Shown here: positions 1 to 6,784 of the stretch, piece by piece
Layout of the letters: the number at the start of each line of letters is the position of its first letter
How positions within the stretch are numbered: position 1 is the first letter of the stretch
Source: Bacillota bacterium
GTDB lineage: Bacteria; Bacillota; Limnochordia; Darwinibacteriales; Darwinibacteriaceae
DNA length: 6,950 nucleotides
NCBI GenBank assembly: GCA_012799115.1
Contig: JAAZLY010000153.1
Location: 1 to 6,950 of the forward strand
Reading direction: 5' to 3'
Notes under the pieces: generated by a model
What the model saw: only the letters and a program-made list of their open reading frames with translations
What the model was told of the DNA's origin: nothing
The model's database searches: none
Made by a program: the position numbers and the translations under genes

Positions 1-492
1 AAGGGTCTCATGACCACTGTACACGCCTATACAACAGACCAAAGAATTCTCGATCTGCCACACAGCGACCTCAGACGTGCACGTGCAGCTGCCGAGAATA
101 TCGTTCCCACCACCACTGGTGCAGCAGCGGCCGTTGGTTTGGTACTCCCAGAATTGAAAGGCAAGCTTGATGGCTTTGCCATGCGTGTACCTACCTCCAC
201 CGTTAGTGTTGTAGACTTGGTTGTGGAAACCGAAAAGCCAGTAACAGCTGAAGCGGCTAACGCTGAGTTCAAGAAGGCTGCTGAAGGCGAACTCAAGGGA
301 ATTCTTGCCTACGAAGAGGCACCCCTTGTATCTTGCGACTTCAAAGGTAACAACAATTCTTCCATCGTGGATGCCGCTCTAACCAAGGCCATGGGCGAGA
401 ACATGCTTAAGGTTGTTGCGTGGTATGATAACGAGTGGGGCTACTCGATGCGTGTTGTTGACCTCATTCGCTATATGGATTCCAAGAAGTAA
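1..492 (+). CDS. gap: Glyceraldehyde-3-phosphate dehydrogenase, type I (3' part only)
   Basis: This is the C-terminal half of the NAD-linked glycolytic enzyme that oxidises and phosphorylates glyceraldehyde 3-phosphate to 1,3-bisphosphoglycerate in the cytoplasm. The frame is open from base 1 (KGLMTTVHAYT), so the ATG at position 10 is internal, not the start. About 163 of the roughly 335 residues usual for the family are present. The Rossmann domain and the catalytic Cys motif (SCTTN) lie upstream of the window. Visible are the catalytic His in TTVHAYT, the DQRILDLPHSDLRRAR stretch, the substrate-loop PTTTGAAAAVGLVLPELKGKL, MRVPTSTVSVVDLV with its phosphate-binding Arg, and the C-terminal WYDNEWGYSMRVVDL. 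The Leu-Pro pair in LDLPH is the one linked to NAD rather than NADP preference in the Bacillus stearothermophilus enzyme; applying that here is inference. It is the first visible gene of the glycolytic cluster and is followed by the longest intergenic gap in it. Confidence 0.97.
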   Translation, partial: KGLMTTVHAYTTDQRILDLPHSDLRRARAAAENIVPTTTGAAAAVGLVLPELKGKLDGFAMRVPTSTVSVVDLVVETEKPVTAEAANAEFKKAAEGELKGILAYEEAPLVSCDFKGNNNSSIVDAALTKAMGENMLKVVAWYDNEWGYSMRVVDLIRYMDSKK

Positions 493-498
493 GGATTG

Positions 499-541
499 AA
501 ACTGAGATCCCCCCGCTCTTTGGGGGGATCGTCTGCAGTTT
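499..541 (+). promoter_or_regulatory. Strong bipartite RNA hairpin between gap and pgk
   Basis: Six nucleotides after the gap stop codon, a perfect 9-bp stem GATCCCCCC (506-514) / GGGGGGATC (522-530) closes a 7-nt loop (515-521). A second perfect 6-bp stem, AAACTG (499-504) / CAGTTT (536-541), encloses it, leaving an internal loop of 1 nt on the left and 5 nt on the right. No T-run follows, so it is not a canonical intrinsic terminator. Its position suggests an mRNA 3'-end stabiliser, a processing boundary or a partial transcription attenuator that lets gap be expressed above pgk. That role is inference; the base pairing is seen directly. Confidence 0.75.
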
Positions 542-558
542 GCAACCATTGGGTTGCA
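541..558 (+). promoter_or_regulatory. Second hairpin upstream of the pgk ribosome binding site
   Basis: TGCAACC (541-547) pairs perfectly with GGTTGCA (552-558) around a 4-nt loop ATTG. It abuts the outer stem of the preceding hairpin (T541 can pair in either), so the two helices could stack end to end. It ends 15 nt before the pgk Shine-Dalgarno sequence. A competing small stem, GGG (551-553) / CCC (559-561), is also possible. No T-tract follows. The function is unknown. Confidence 0.55.
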
Positions 559-573
559 CCCATCTCGACGACG

Positions 574-580
574 AGGAGGA
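574..580 (+). promoter_or_regulatory. Ribosome binding site that fixes the pgk start
   Basis: AGGAGGA lies 5 nt before the ATG at 586. The reading frame stays open upstream to a TTG at 496, but that extension would be translated from the two hairpins and has no such site, so the ATG at 586 is the real start. Confidence 0.9.
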
Positions 581-585
581 TTTTT

Positions 586-1767
586 ATGCCGAAGAAAACG
601 ATTGCAGATGTAAATGTACAAGGACAACGGGTGTTAATGCGCGTTGACTTTAATGTGCCTATGCAAGATGGCATCATTACCGATGACAAGAGAATACGAG
701 CCGCTTTGCCTAGTATCCAACACCTAGTAAATCAGGGTGGCAAAGTGATCTTGATGTCACACTTTGGTCGCCCCAAGGGTAAAGTCAATGAGACCATGCG
801 CATGGATCCTATTGCCAAGCGTCTCGGGGAGCTTTTGGGTAAGCCTGTGCAAAAGGTTGATGATTGCATAGGTCCTGAGGTGAAAAAGGCTGTAGACGCC
901 CTGCAAGATGGCGACGTTCTAGTTCTTGAGAACGTTAGATTCTACGCTGAAGAAGAGGCAAACGATCCCGAATTTGCCAAAGCACTTGCTTCTTTAGGTG
1001 ACATCTATGTGAACGATGCCTTTGGTACGGCTCACAGAGCCCATGCTTCCACAACGGGAGTCGCAGACTACTTGCCAGCAGTCTCCGGTTTTCTCATGGA
1101 GAAAGAGCTCGAGTTCTTGGGTGGCGCCTTGGATAACCCTAAACGTCCCTTTGTGGCGATCTTAGGAGGAGCCAAGGTTAAAGATAAGATTGGCGTCATT
1201 GAATCGCTTCTTGACAAGGCAGATACCTTGATCATTGGTGGTGGCATGGCTTACACCTTCTTCAAGGCCCAAGGATATGAAATCGGTAATTCCCTATTGG
1301 ATCCCGAGCGCCTCGATTTTTGCCTCGATATTATAGCCAAAGCAAAGGAAAAGGGTGTTGAACTCCTGCTCCCTGTGGATATCGTCGTGGGCAGAGAGCG
1401 TGCTGAAGATACTGAACATAAGGTAGTTGCTTTCAACGAGATGCCAGCTGACTGGGAAGGCTTGGATTCGGGCCCGAAGACAACGGAGCTTTTCAGTGAG
1501 GTTGTCAAGAAGGCTGGAACCGTCGTTTGGAACGGACCAATGGGCGTTTTCGAGATGGAAGCTTTTGCAGCAGGCACCCGTGGCTTAGCCAAGGCCTTGG
1601 CTGATTCCCCAGCGATTTCCATTATCGGTGGTGGAGACTCGGCAGCGGCTGTCGAGCAAATGGGTCTAGCTGACAAGATGACTCATGTTTCAACTGGTGG
1701 CGGCGCTTCACTAGAGTTCTTAGAAGGTCAGGTTTTACCAGGAGTGGCCGCGCTAAACGATAAGTAG
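586..1767 (+). CDS. pgk: Phosphoglycerate kinase
   Basis: This cytoplasmic enzyme transfers the acyl phosphate of 1,3-bisphosphoglycerate to ADP, giving ATP and 3-phosphoglycerate, the first substrate-level phosphorylation of glycolysis. The 393-residue product has the usual bacterial length. N-domain substrate motifs are intact: RVDFNVP (19-25), DKRIRA with Arg36, SHFGRPKG (58-65, His59 and Arg62), LENVRFY with Arg118, and NDAFGTAHRAHAST with Arg151. The nucleotide-binding C-domain has GGAKVKDKI (194-202), GGGMAYTF (218-225), NGPMGVFE (316-323), GGGDSAAAV (348-356) and STGGGASLE (369-377). The start is chosen from the AGGAGGA site 5 nt upstream and because residue 1 onwards matches the family N-terminus. 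It lies 93 nt after gap and 10 nt before tpiA. It is not fused to tpiA, unlike the Thermotoga arrangement. Nothing essential is missing. Confidence 0.98.
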   Translation: MPKKTIADVNVQGQRVLMRVDFNVPMQDGIITDDKRIRAALPSIQHLVNQGGKVILMSHFGRPKGKVNETMRMDPIAKRLGELLGKPVQKVDDCIGPEVKKAVDALQDGDVLVLENVRFYAEEEANDPEFAKALASLGDIYVNDAFGTAHRAHASTTGVADYLPAVSGFLMEKELEFLGGALDNPKRPFVAILGGAKVKDKIGVIESLLDKADTLIIGGGMAYTFFKAQGYEIGNSLLDPERLDFCLDIIAKAKEKGVELLLPVDIVVGRERAEDTEHKVVAFNEMPADWEGLDSGPKTTELFSEVVKKAGTVVWNGPMGVFEMEAFAAGTRGLAKALADSPAISIIGGGDSAAAVEQMGLADKMTHVSTGGGASLEFLEGQVLPGVAALNDK

Positions 1768-1777
1768 AGGTGATATT

Positions 1778-2521
1778 ATGCGTACCCCAATCATTGCAGG
1801 GAACTGGAAGATGCACAAAAATGTGGGTGAAGCGGTAGAAATGGTTCGTATGCTCGATGAGCGTGTTGCCGACAGCCCGGTAGAGGTTGTAATTTGTGCA
1901 CCTTTCACGAGCCTGTCAGCCCTGAGTGCCCTCGGGCTTGGCAAGGTCAAGCTAGGTGCCCAGAACATGTTCTATGCTGACCAAGGAGCTTATACAGGAG
2001 AGATTTCCGCATCCATGTTAGAGGACGTGGGTTGTGAATACGTAATCCTAGGCCACTCAGAGCGGCGGGAAATCTTCAAGGAAGATGATGAGCTCATCAA
2101 TAAAAAGGTTCTCAAGGCTCTAGAGGCCAATTTGAAACCTATTTTGTGCGTGGGCGAGACTTTAGCCCAGCGTAAAGCGGGTGAAACCGAGACCGTTGTA
2201 GTAGCCCAAACCACTCAAGGTTTGGCGGGTGTAAGCGCTGACCAAATTGAGAAGGTTGTCGTTGCTTATGAGCCCATTTGGGCCATTGGTACAGGAGAGA
2301 CGTCCAACGGAGACGATGCTAACCAAGTCATTGCGTCGATTCGTCAGACAATCGGCAAACTTTTTGGTTCTGAGCTCGCCGAGAAGGTCAGAATTCAGTA
2401 CGGTGGCAGTGTGAAGCCAAGCAACATCAACGAATTCATGGGACAACCAGAAATCGATGGAGCGCTCGTAGGTGGAGCAAGTCTGAAGGTCGAGGATTTT
2501 GTTGGTATTATCAAGTACTAG
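1778..2521 (+). CDS. tpiA: Triosephosphate isomerase
   Basis: The enzyme interconverts dihydroxyacetone phosphate and glyceraldehyde 3-phosphate; it is a cytoplasmic TIM barrel, normally a dimer. The 247 residues match the usual bacterial length of about 250. Catalytic residues are all visible: Asn9 and Lys11 in GNWKMHK, His93 in ILGHSERR, and Glu165 in AYEPIWAIGTG, which also carries flexible loop 6. The phosphate-binding YGGSVKP is at 208-214 and GALVGGASL at 228-236. The ribosome binding site GAGGTGAT (1767-1774) shares a base with the pgk stop codon, so translation of the two genes is probably coupled. One mild oddity is Glu174 after the loop-6 GTG, where many family members have Lys (GTGKT). 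This position varies in the family, so I do not read it as loss of function. Confidence 0.98.
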   Translation: MRTPIIAGNWKMHKNVGEAVEMVRMLDERVADSPVEVVICAPFTSLSALSALGLGKVKLGAQNMFYADQGAYTGEISASMLEDVGCEYVILGHSERREIFKEDDELINKKVLKALEANLKPILCVGETLAQRKAGETETVVVAQTTQGLAGVSADQIEKVVVAYEPIWAIGTGETSNGDDANQVIASIRQTIGKLFGSELAEKVRIQYGGSVKPSNINEFMGQPEIDGALVGGASLKVEDFVGIIKY

Positions 2522-2530
2522 GGAACCGAA

Positions 2531-2538
2531 AAGGTGTG
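2531..2538 (+). promoter_or_regulatory. Ribosome binding site that fixes the gpmI start
   Basis: AAGGTGTG ends 7 nt before the ATG at 2546. A GTG at 2534 is also in frame and would add four residues (MCET), but it falls inside this site and has no site of its own. The ATG also gives the N-terminus expected of the family, with the metal-binding LDGFG at residues 10-14. Confidence 0.7.
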
Positions 2539-2545
2539 TGAAACG

Positions 2546-4084
2546 ATGAAAAAACCAACATCATTAATTGTCCTAGACGGCTTTGGACTCAGCGATGCAG
2601 TAGAGGGAAATGCTACAAAAGCAGCAAAGACACCGACTGTAGACTGGTTGAGAGAACATTGTCCCCAGTCCTATTTATCCGCCTCCGGCGAGAGCGTTGG
2701 TCTGATGGATGGTCAAATGGGTGATTCCAACGTAGGTCACTTGAACATCGGAGCAGGTCGGATCGTCTATCAAGACGTAGTACGGATTTCTAAGTCGATT
2801 CGAGAGGGCGAATTCTTTGCCAACCCTACGTTGACCGCAACGATGGAACATGCTAAGCAAACCGGAGGGGCACTCCACTTAATGGGTCTTGTCTCACCTG
2901 GCGGTGTCCATAGTCATACAGACCACTTGTATGCCCTGGTGCAGATGGCGAAGGATTACGGATTAAGCCGTGTTTTTATCCACGCTTTTCTGGATGGACG
3001 GGATGTACCTCCGAGTAGTGCCCATGAGTATCTGGCCGCGCTAGAAGTGGAGCTTGAGAAGATCGGTGTGGGTCAGATTGCCTCTATCAGTGGTCGCTAC
3101 TATGCCATGGATAGAGATAAGCGTTGGGAGCGAGTCCAGAAGGCCTACCAAGCCCTAATCGGGCAGGGGCGCACCAGCACAGACAGCGCCACAGCCATTC
3201 AAGAGGCCTATTCCCTTGGGGAGACCGACGAGTTTGTAATTCCAACAGTTTTAGCTAAGGACGGCAAGGCTCTAGGTCCGATCATGGATGGAGACAGTGT
3301 GTTCTTCTTCAACTTCCGGGCGGATCGAGCTCGCGAAATCAGCTGGGCGTTAGTGAATGACTCATTTGACGGCTTTGATCGTGGCAAGAAACTAGATATT
3401 CACTATGCTACGATGACCCAGTATGATGCGAATTTGACCGTGCCTTATGCCTTTGACCCTCAGGATCTACGCAATACCTTAGGGGAGTACCTAGGCAGCC
3501 TAGGCAAGACACAACTTCGCATTGCTGAAACGGAGAAGTATGCGCACGTGACATTCTTCTTTAATGGCGGTGTAGAAAAGCCCAATCCGGGAGAAGAGCG
3601 CATCTTGATTCCTTCTCCAGATGTGCCGACCTATGACCTCCAGCCCGAGATGAGTGCCCCAGGAGTCACAGAACATGCTGTACAGGAGATCAATAAGGGT
3701 ATCTTTGACTTGGTCGTCCTAAACTATGCTAACTGCGATATGGTAGGTCATACAGGTGTCTTCGAAGCAGCCGTTAAGGCAGTTGAAGCGGTAGATGATG
3801 GCCTTGGCAAAGTCCTGAAAGCCATTGAGGAACAAGGTGGAATGGCGATTGTTACTGCGGATCATGGCAACTGTGAACAGATGGTGGATCCCACTTCGGA
3901 GGAACCCCATACAGCCCATACCACGAACTTGGTCCCAGTTTGGCTGTTTAATGCTCCAGCAAACTACAAACTCAAGTCCGGGATTCTGGCAGATTTAGCG
4001 CCATCTCTCTTGGATTTGATGCAAATACCGAAGCCAGTTGAAATGACTGGAACGAGCCTAATTGTGAAGGAGGAAAGCAAATGA
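2546..4084 (+). CDS. gpmI: 2,3-bisphosphoglycerate-independent phosphoglycerate mutase
   Basis: This is a manganese-dependent cytoplasmic enzyme that converts 3-phosphoglycerate to 2-phosphoglycerate through a phosphoserine intermediate. It belongs to the alkaline phosphatase superfamily and is unrelated to the cofactor-dependent GpmA type. The 512-residue length is typical. Metal ligands of the phosphatase domain are visible: Asp11 (LDGFG), nucleophile Ser61, Asp398 and His402 (NYANCDMVGHTG), Asp439 and His440 (TADHGN), and His458 (HTAHTTN). The transferase domain contains VHSHTDH (121-127), FLDGRDVPPSSA (148-159), SGRYYAMDRDKRW (182-194) and NFRADRAREI (256-265); Lys331 sits in AETEKYAHVTFFFNGG. 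The nucleophile motif reads MGDSNVGH, where MGNSEVGH is commonest. The catalytic Ser is kept, so activity is expected. Its stop codon overlaps the eno start (ATGA, 4081-4084). Confidence 0.97.
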   Translation: MKKPTSLIVLDGFGLSDAVEGNATKAAKTPTVDWLREHCPQSYLSASGESVGLMDGQMGDSNVGHLNIGAGRIVYQDVVRISKSIREGEFFANPTLTATMEHAKQTGGALHLMGLVSPGGVHSHTDHLYALVQMAKDYGLSRVFIHAFLDGRDVPPSSAHEYLAALEVELEKIGVGQIASISGRYYAMDRDKRWERVQKAYQALIGQGRTSTDSATAIQEAYSLGETDEFVIPTVLAKDGKALGPIMDGDSVFFFNFRADRAREISWALVNDSFDGFDRGKKLDIHYATMTQYDANLTVPYAFDPQDLRNTLGEYLGSLGKTQLRIAETEKYAHVTFFFNGGVEKPNPGEERILIPSPDVPTYDLQPEMSAPGVTEHAVQEINKGIFDLVVLNYANCDMVGHTGVFEAAVKAVEAVDDGLGKVLKAIEEQGGMAIVTADHGNCEQMVDPTSEEPHTAHTTNLVPVWLFNAPANYKLKSGILADLAPSLLDLMQIPKPVEMTGTSLIVKEESK

Positions 4085-5364
4085 TTATTGATGGTATACT
4101 AGCACGGGAGGTTCTCGATTCTCGAGGCAATCCCACAATTGAAGTTGAAGTCTTTCTAGCCGATGGAACAACAGGAAGAGCTATGGTTCCCTCAGGTGCT
4201 TCCACAGGTGCCTTTGAGGCGGTGGAATTGCGTGATGGTGACAAGGGTCGTTACTTGGGTAAAGGTGTTCAGACTGCTGTTGAGAACGTGGAAGAGATTA
4301 TTGCTCCAGAGCTCATCGGTCTCAATGTGATGGATCAAGTCGCCATTGACCAAATCATGATCGAACTCGATGGTACACCTAACAAAGGTAAACTAGGTGC
4401 CAACGCCATTTTGGGCGTGTCGCTAGCTTGTGCCCATGCAGCAGCAAACTACCTGGGACTTCCCCTCTATCGTTATGTTGGTGGGGTTGCCGCTACCAAT
4501 CTGCCAGTGCCCATGATGAACATTCTCAATGGTGGGGCCCATGCAGACAACAACGTTGATATCCAAGAGTTTATGGTGATGCCCGTTGGTGCCGAGAGCT
4601 TCAAAGAAGCCCTGCGGATGGGAGCAGAAGTTTTCCACAGTCTCAAAGCCGTTCTCAAAGGCAGAGGCCTGAACACAGCTGTTGGTGATGAGGGTGGATT
4701 TGCACCAAATCTCCAATCCAATGAAGAGGCCATTCAGGTCATCATTGAAGCCATTGAAAAAGCTGGCTACAAGCCTGGCGTAGATGCATGTATCGCCCTC
4801 GACGTGGCAGCAACTGAGCTGTTCAAAGATGGAAAGTATCACCTCGAAGGCGAAGGTAAAGTGTTGGATACCGACGAAATGGTAGCATACTACAAGGATC
4901 TTGTAGATAAGTACCCAATCATCTCCATCGAAGACGCTTTGAGCGAAGACGAATGGGATGGCTGGAAGAAGCTTACAGAAGCCCTTGGAGACAAGGTTCA
5001 ACTCGTCGGTGATGACTTGTTCGTGACCAACACCGAGCGCCTTGAGACTGGTATTGAGCGTAATATCGCTAACTCCATCCTAATCAAGGTCAACCAAATC
5101 GGTACACTGACCGAGACACTCAATGCCATTGAAATGGCCAAACGTGCTGGTTATACAGCGGTCATTTCCCACCGTTCTGGCGAAACCGAGGACACCACCA
5201 TTGCAGATCTGGCCGTAGCTACCAATGCTGGCCAAATCAAGACCGGTGCCCCAAGCAGAACCGACCGGGTTGCCAAGTACAACCAGTTATTGCGAATTGA
5301 AGAGGAGCTCGACTTCACAGCTCAGTATCCTGGGCGCAGAGCTTTTTACAACATCAATAAATAA
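4081..5364 (+). CDS. eno: Enolase (phosphopyruvate hydratase)
   Basis: The enzyme dehydrates 2-phosphoglycerate to phosphoenolpyruvate with magnesium; in many bacteria it is also found on the cell surface or in RNA-degrading complexes. The 427 residues match the family. The N-terminal domain begins with AREVLDSRGNPT and the mobile loop SGASTGAFE (38-46). The catalytic pair is Glu204 (VGDEGGFAPN) and Lys336 (ILIKVNQIGTLTET, the enolase signature). Metal ligands are Asp241 (ALDVAA), Glu284 (SIEDAL) and Asp311 (LVGDDLFVTN). His364 (SHRSGET) and Lys387 (KTGAPSRTDRVAKYNQLLRIEEEL) complete the active site. Ala286 follows the SIED motif, where many bacterial enolases have Gly; this is a minor variation. 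The start at the ATGA overlap with gpmI is supported by AAGGAGGA at 4067-4074, 6 nt upstream. It is the last gene of the operon, with a terminator 14 nt downstream. Confidence 0.98.
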   Translation: MIIDGILAREVLDSRGNPTIEVEVFLADGTTGRAMVPSGASTGAFEAVELRDGDKGRYLGKGVQTAVENVEEIIAPELIGLNVMDQVAIDQIMIELDGTPNKGKLGANAILGVSLACAHAAANYLGLPLYRYVGGVAATNLPVPMMNILNGGAHADNNVDIQEFMVMPVGAESFKEALRMGAEVFHSLKAVLKGRGLNTAVGDEGGFAPNLQSNEEAIQVIIEAIEKAGYKPGVDACIALDVAATELFKDGKYHLEGEGKVLDTDEMVAYYKDLVDKYPIISIEDALSEDEWDGWKKLTEALGDKVQLVGDDLFVTNTERLETGIERNIANSILIKVNQIGTLTETLNAIEMAKRAGYTAVISHRSGETEDTTIADLAVATNAGQIKTGAPSRTDRVAKYNQLLRIEEELDFTAQYPGRRAFYNINK

Positions 5365-5377
5365 GCGAGCCTAACCG

Positions 5378-5415
5378 AAAGCGGCAAAGTCCACTAGAGA
5401 CCTTGCCGCTTTTTT
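5378..5415 (+). terminator. Rho-independent terminator of the glycolytic operon
   Basis: AAAGCGGCAA (5378-5387) pairs with TTGCCGC (5403-5409) and the start of a run of six T (5410-5415). After one A/C mismatch, the stem continues as GTC (5389-5391) / GAC (5399-5401) around loop CACTAGA. A GC-rich stem followed directly by a T-run makes this a classical intrinsic terminator, 14 nt after the eno stop. It should insulate the regulator downstream from glycolytic transcription. Confidence 0.95.
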
Positions 5416-5478
5416 GGGTTGCCAAAAGTTGATTTTGAGCCATGACGGATCTCGGATACTCGCTCCACATTTGTCTTT

Positions 5479-5551
5479 CAAGGTCTGTTCAGGTAACCAA
5501 GTAGGACGACAAGGCCTCGAAGGTCAGTCCTTTTAACATTGACAGACCTTG
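5479..5551. repeat. Cluster of AAGGTC-type repeats, putative operator half-sites
   Basis: CAAGGTCTGT (5479-5488) and ACAGACCTTG (5542-5551) form a perfect 10-bp inverted repeat. Between them lies AAGGTCAGT (5520-5528), which differs by one base from a perfect partner of the right copy, and CAAGGCC (5510-5516), a weaker likeness. Half-site centres at about 5484, 5524 and 5546 are 40, 22 and 62 bp apart, close to whole helical turns. The right copy overlaps the -35 box of the regulator promoter. I infer binding by the adjacent regulator, possibly with DNA looping as known for AraR. The motif does not resemble the AraR operator of Bacillus subtilis. Confidence 0.45.
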
Positions 5552-5567
5552 TCACAGATGGTATTGT
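5539..5567 (+). promoter_or_regulatory. Sigma-A-type promoter for the regulator gene
   Basis: A perfect -35 hexamer TTGACA (5539-5544) is separated by 17 nt from TATTGT (5562-5567, four of six matches to TATAAT), which is preceded by TGG, an extended -10 element. Transcription would start near 5574, giving a short leader before the regulator. It is the best promoter match I found in the 200 bp between the terminator and the gene. Confidence 0.65.
5540..5554. promoter_or_regulatory. Dyad overlapping the -35 box, candidate operator
   Basis: TGACA (5540-5544) and TGTCA (5550-5554) form a perfect 5-bp dyad with a 5-bp centre. It covers the -35 hexamer and the start of the spacer, where a bound repressor would block RNA polymerase. 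Autoregulation by the downstream GntR/LacI-type protein is the simplest reading. It shares bases with the longer ACAGACCTTG repeat, so only one of the two may be the real site. Confidence 0.4.
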
Positions 5568-5617
5568 TAAATTCAAGAAAACCTTACTAAGTGAGTTATG
5601 AGAGTAGTGTTAGTGCA

Positions 5618-6784
5618 ATGAGGGAGAAAAACCAACCATCTAAGAGTACAAACAACCTGTACGAAGAAGTGGCCCAGAGAATCCAAGCCGACATTATTCG
5701 TTCGAACCTGTCCTCTGGCGACAAGCTTGGTACAGAACTCGAGCTTGCTGCACACTATGGTGTGAGTAGGGCAACAATTCGTCATGCCCTGGTTGCGTTG
5801 GAGAACGCCGGTCTAATTGATCGCTTCCACGGAAGGGGAACCTTTGTTGCCGATAAGAAAGCCCGTATGGCGCAGGGTGGTAACATTCAAATTATAGTTC
5901 CATATTTAACCACGAGCTTTACAGGGAGGATTGTCACCGGCGCCCAGGAAGTATTATTCCATCATGGTCATAGTGTATCGGTACTCTCCACGAACAATAG
6001 CCAGAAAAAAGAGGGCGAATATATCCAGAAGATTATCGAACAGGGGTGTCCGGGCGTGATTATTCATGCCACGGCCTCGGATTTCTACAATCCCTGGATC
6101 TTCGAGCTGCAGAGGCAGAACATTCCCCTGGTCATGACGAGACATTATCAGTACATGGAGTCCCATTATGTGGAGGCCAACAACTACCAGGGTGGTTATG
6201 ATGCTACTGCCCACTTAATTAATCTCGGGCACCGCAATATCGGGCTTGTGACCAAACATCCTGGCTTTATGGTATCTTTACACGACCGGATACAAGGGTA
6301 TCGCGATGCCATGAGCGACTATGGTCTGGCCGTCAACCGAGACATGATCATGGCAGACCTAGAGGACCATCGTTACGTTTACTTGGAGGACCGTTCTAGG
6401 GAGCATGAGCATGAGGTCATTACTGCGTTGGTAGAGTTTCTGGAGAGGTCGCCGCAAATGACCGCGGTGATCTGTCTGAATGACTTGGCAGCTGCAGACT
6501 TGTCACGGGCTGCGAGGGTCGCGGGGCGCACAGTTGGCGAGGATCTAGCCATTATGGGGTTTGATAACATCGGAATTTCTGCCAACCTTGAACCCGCGAT
6601 TACGACAGTGAACTGTCCGACCTATGAGATTGGCAAGGCCGCAGCGACCATTCTCTTGAATGAGTTAGCAGGCACCAACGACGGTGTGGTGGGGAGGGCC
6701 CTACCCATGGAATTGGTGTTACGGGAGTCCTGTGGTCCGCCGAGAAAGCCAGAACGGATTCTTGCTATCAAGGGAGGTGGTTGA
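5618..6784 (+). CDS. AraR-like transcriptional regulator (GntR winged helix plus LacI-type sugar-binding domain)
   Basis: This is a cytoplasmic DNA-binding regulator that probably responds to a sugar or sugar derivative. Residues 13-78 form a GntR winged helix-turn-helix: LYEEVAQRIQADII, then GDKLGTELELAAHYGVSRATIRHALVALENAGLI, then the wing RFHGRGTFV. The usual LPSE before the helix-turn-helix is replaced by LGTE. Residues 88-372 resemble LacI/periplasmic-binding effector domains: IQIIVPYLTTSFTGRIVTGAQE, LINLGHRNIGLV, RIQGYRDAM, MTAVICLNDLAAADLSRAAR, AIMGFDNIGISANLEPAITTVNCPTYEIGKAAA and LPMELVLRESCG. This architecture is that of AraR, but I cannot assign the ligand. I take the ATG at 5618 (388 residues) as start; a GTG at 5591 would add nine residues. 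Neither has a convincing ribosome binding site, so the start is uncertain. The likely target is its own promoter and the exported-protein locus downstream. Confidence 0.9.
   Translation: MREKNQPSKSTNNLYEEVAQRIQADIIRSNLSSGDKLGTELELAAHYGVSRATIRHALVALENAGLIDRFHGRGTFVADKKARMAQGGNIQIIVPYLTTSFTGRIVTGAQEVLFHHGHSVSVLSTNNSQKKEGEYIQKIIEQGCPGVIIHATASDFYNPWIFELQRQNIPLVMTRHYQYMESHYVEANNYQGGYDATAHLINLGHRNIGLVTKHPGFMVSLHDRIQGYRDAMSDYGLAVNRDMIMADLEDHRYVYLEDRSREHEHEVITALVEFLERSPQMTAVICLNDLAAADLSRAARVAGRTVGEDLAIMGFDNIGISANLEPAITTVNCPTYEIGKAAATILLNELAGTNDGVVGRALPMELVLRESCGPPRKPERILAIKGGG

Noticed and set aside
506..541. Intrinsic terminator after gap
   Set aside because: The stem is strong but is followed by GTCTGCAGTTT, not a T-run, and the downstream genes are clearly operonic. 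Partial attenuation remains possible.
496..585. In-frame TTG extension of pgk by 30 residues
   Set aside because: The extension runs through the two hairpins, has no ribosome binding site, does not resemble the family N-terminus, and a strong site sits 5 nt before the ATG at 586.
1251..1676. 141-codon open frame on the minus strand inside pgk
   Set aside because: Same reason: a low-complexity antisense shadow of conserved pgk codons.
4423..5001. 192-codon open frame on the minus strand inside eno
   Set aside because: It is antisense to a fully conserved enolase and shows no recognisable motif, so it is most simply explained by the codon use of eno.
5376..5389. Catabolite-responsive (cre-like) element around GAAAGCGGCAAA
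   Set aside because: It matches the cre consensus poorly on its right half, and the bases are explained by the terminator stem.
5598..5621. Seven-codon frame overlapping the regulator start by ATGA
   Set aside because: It is too short and lacks a clear ribosome binding site; probably chance.
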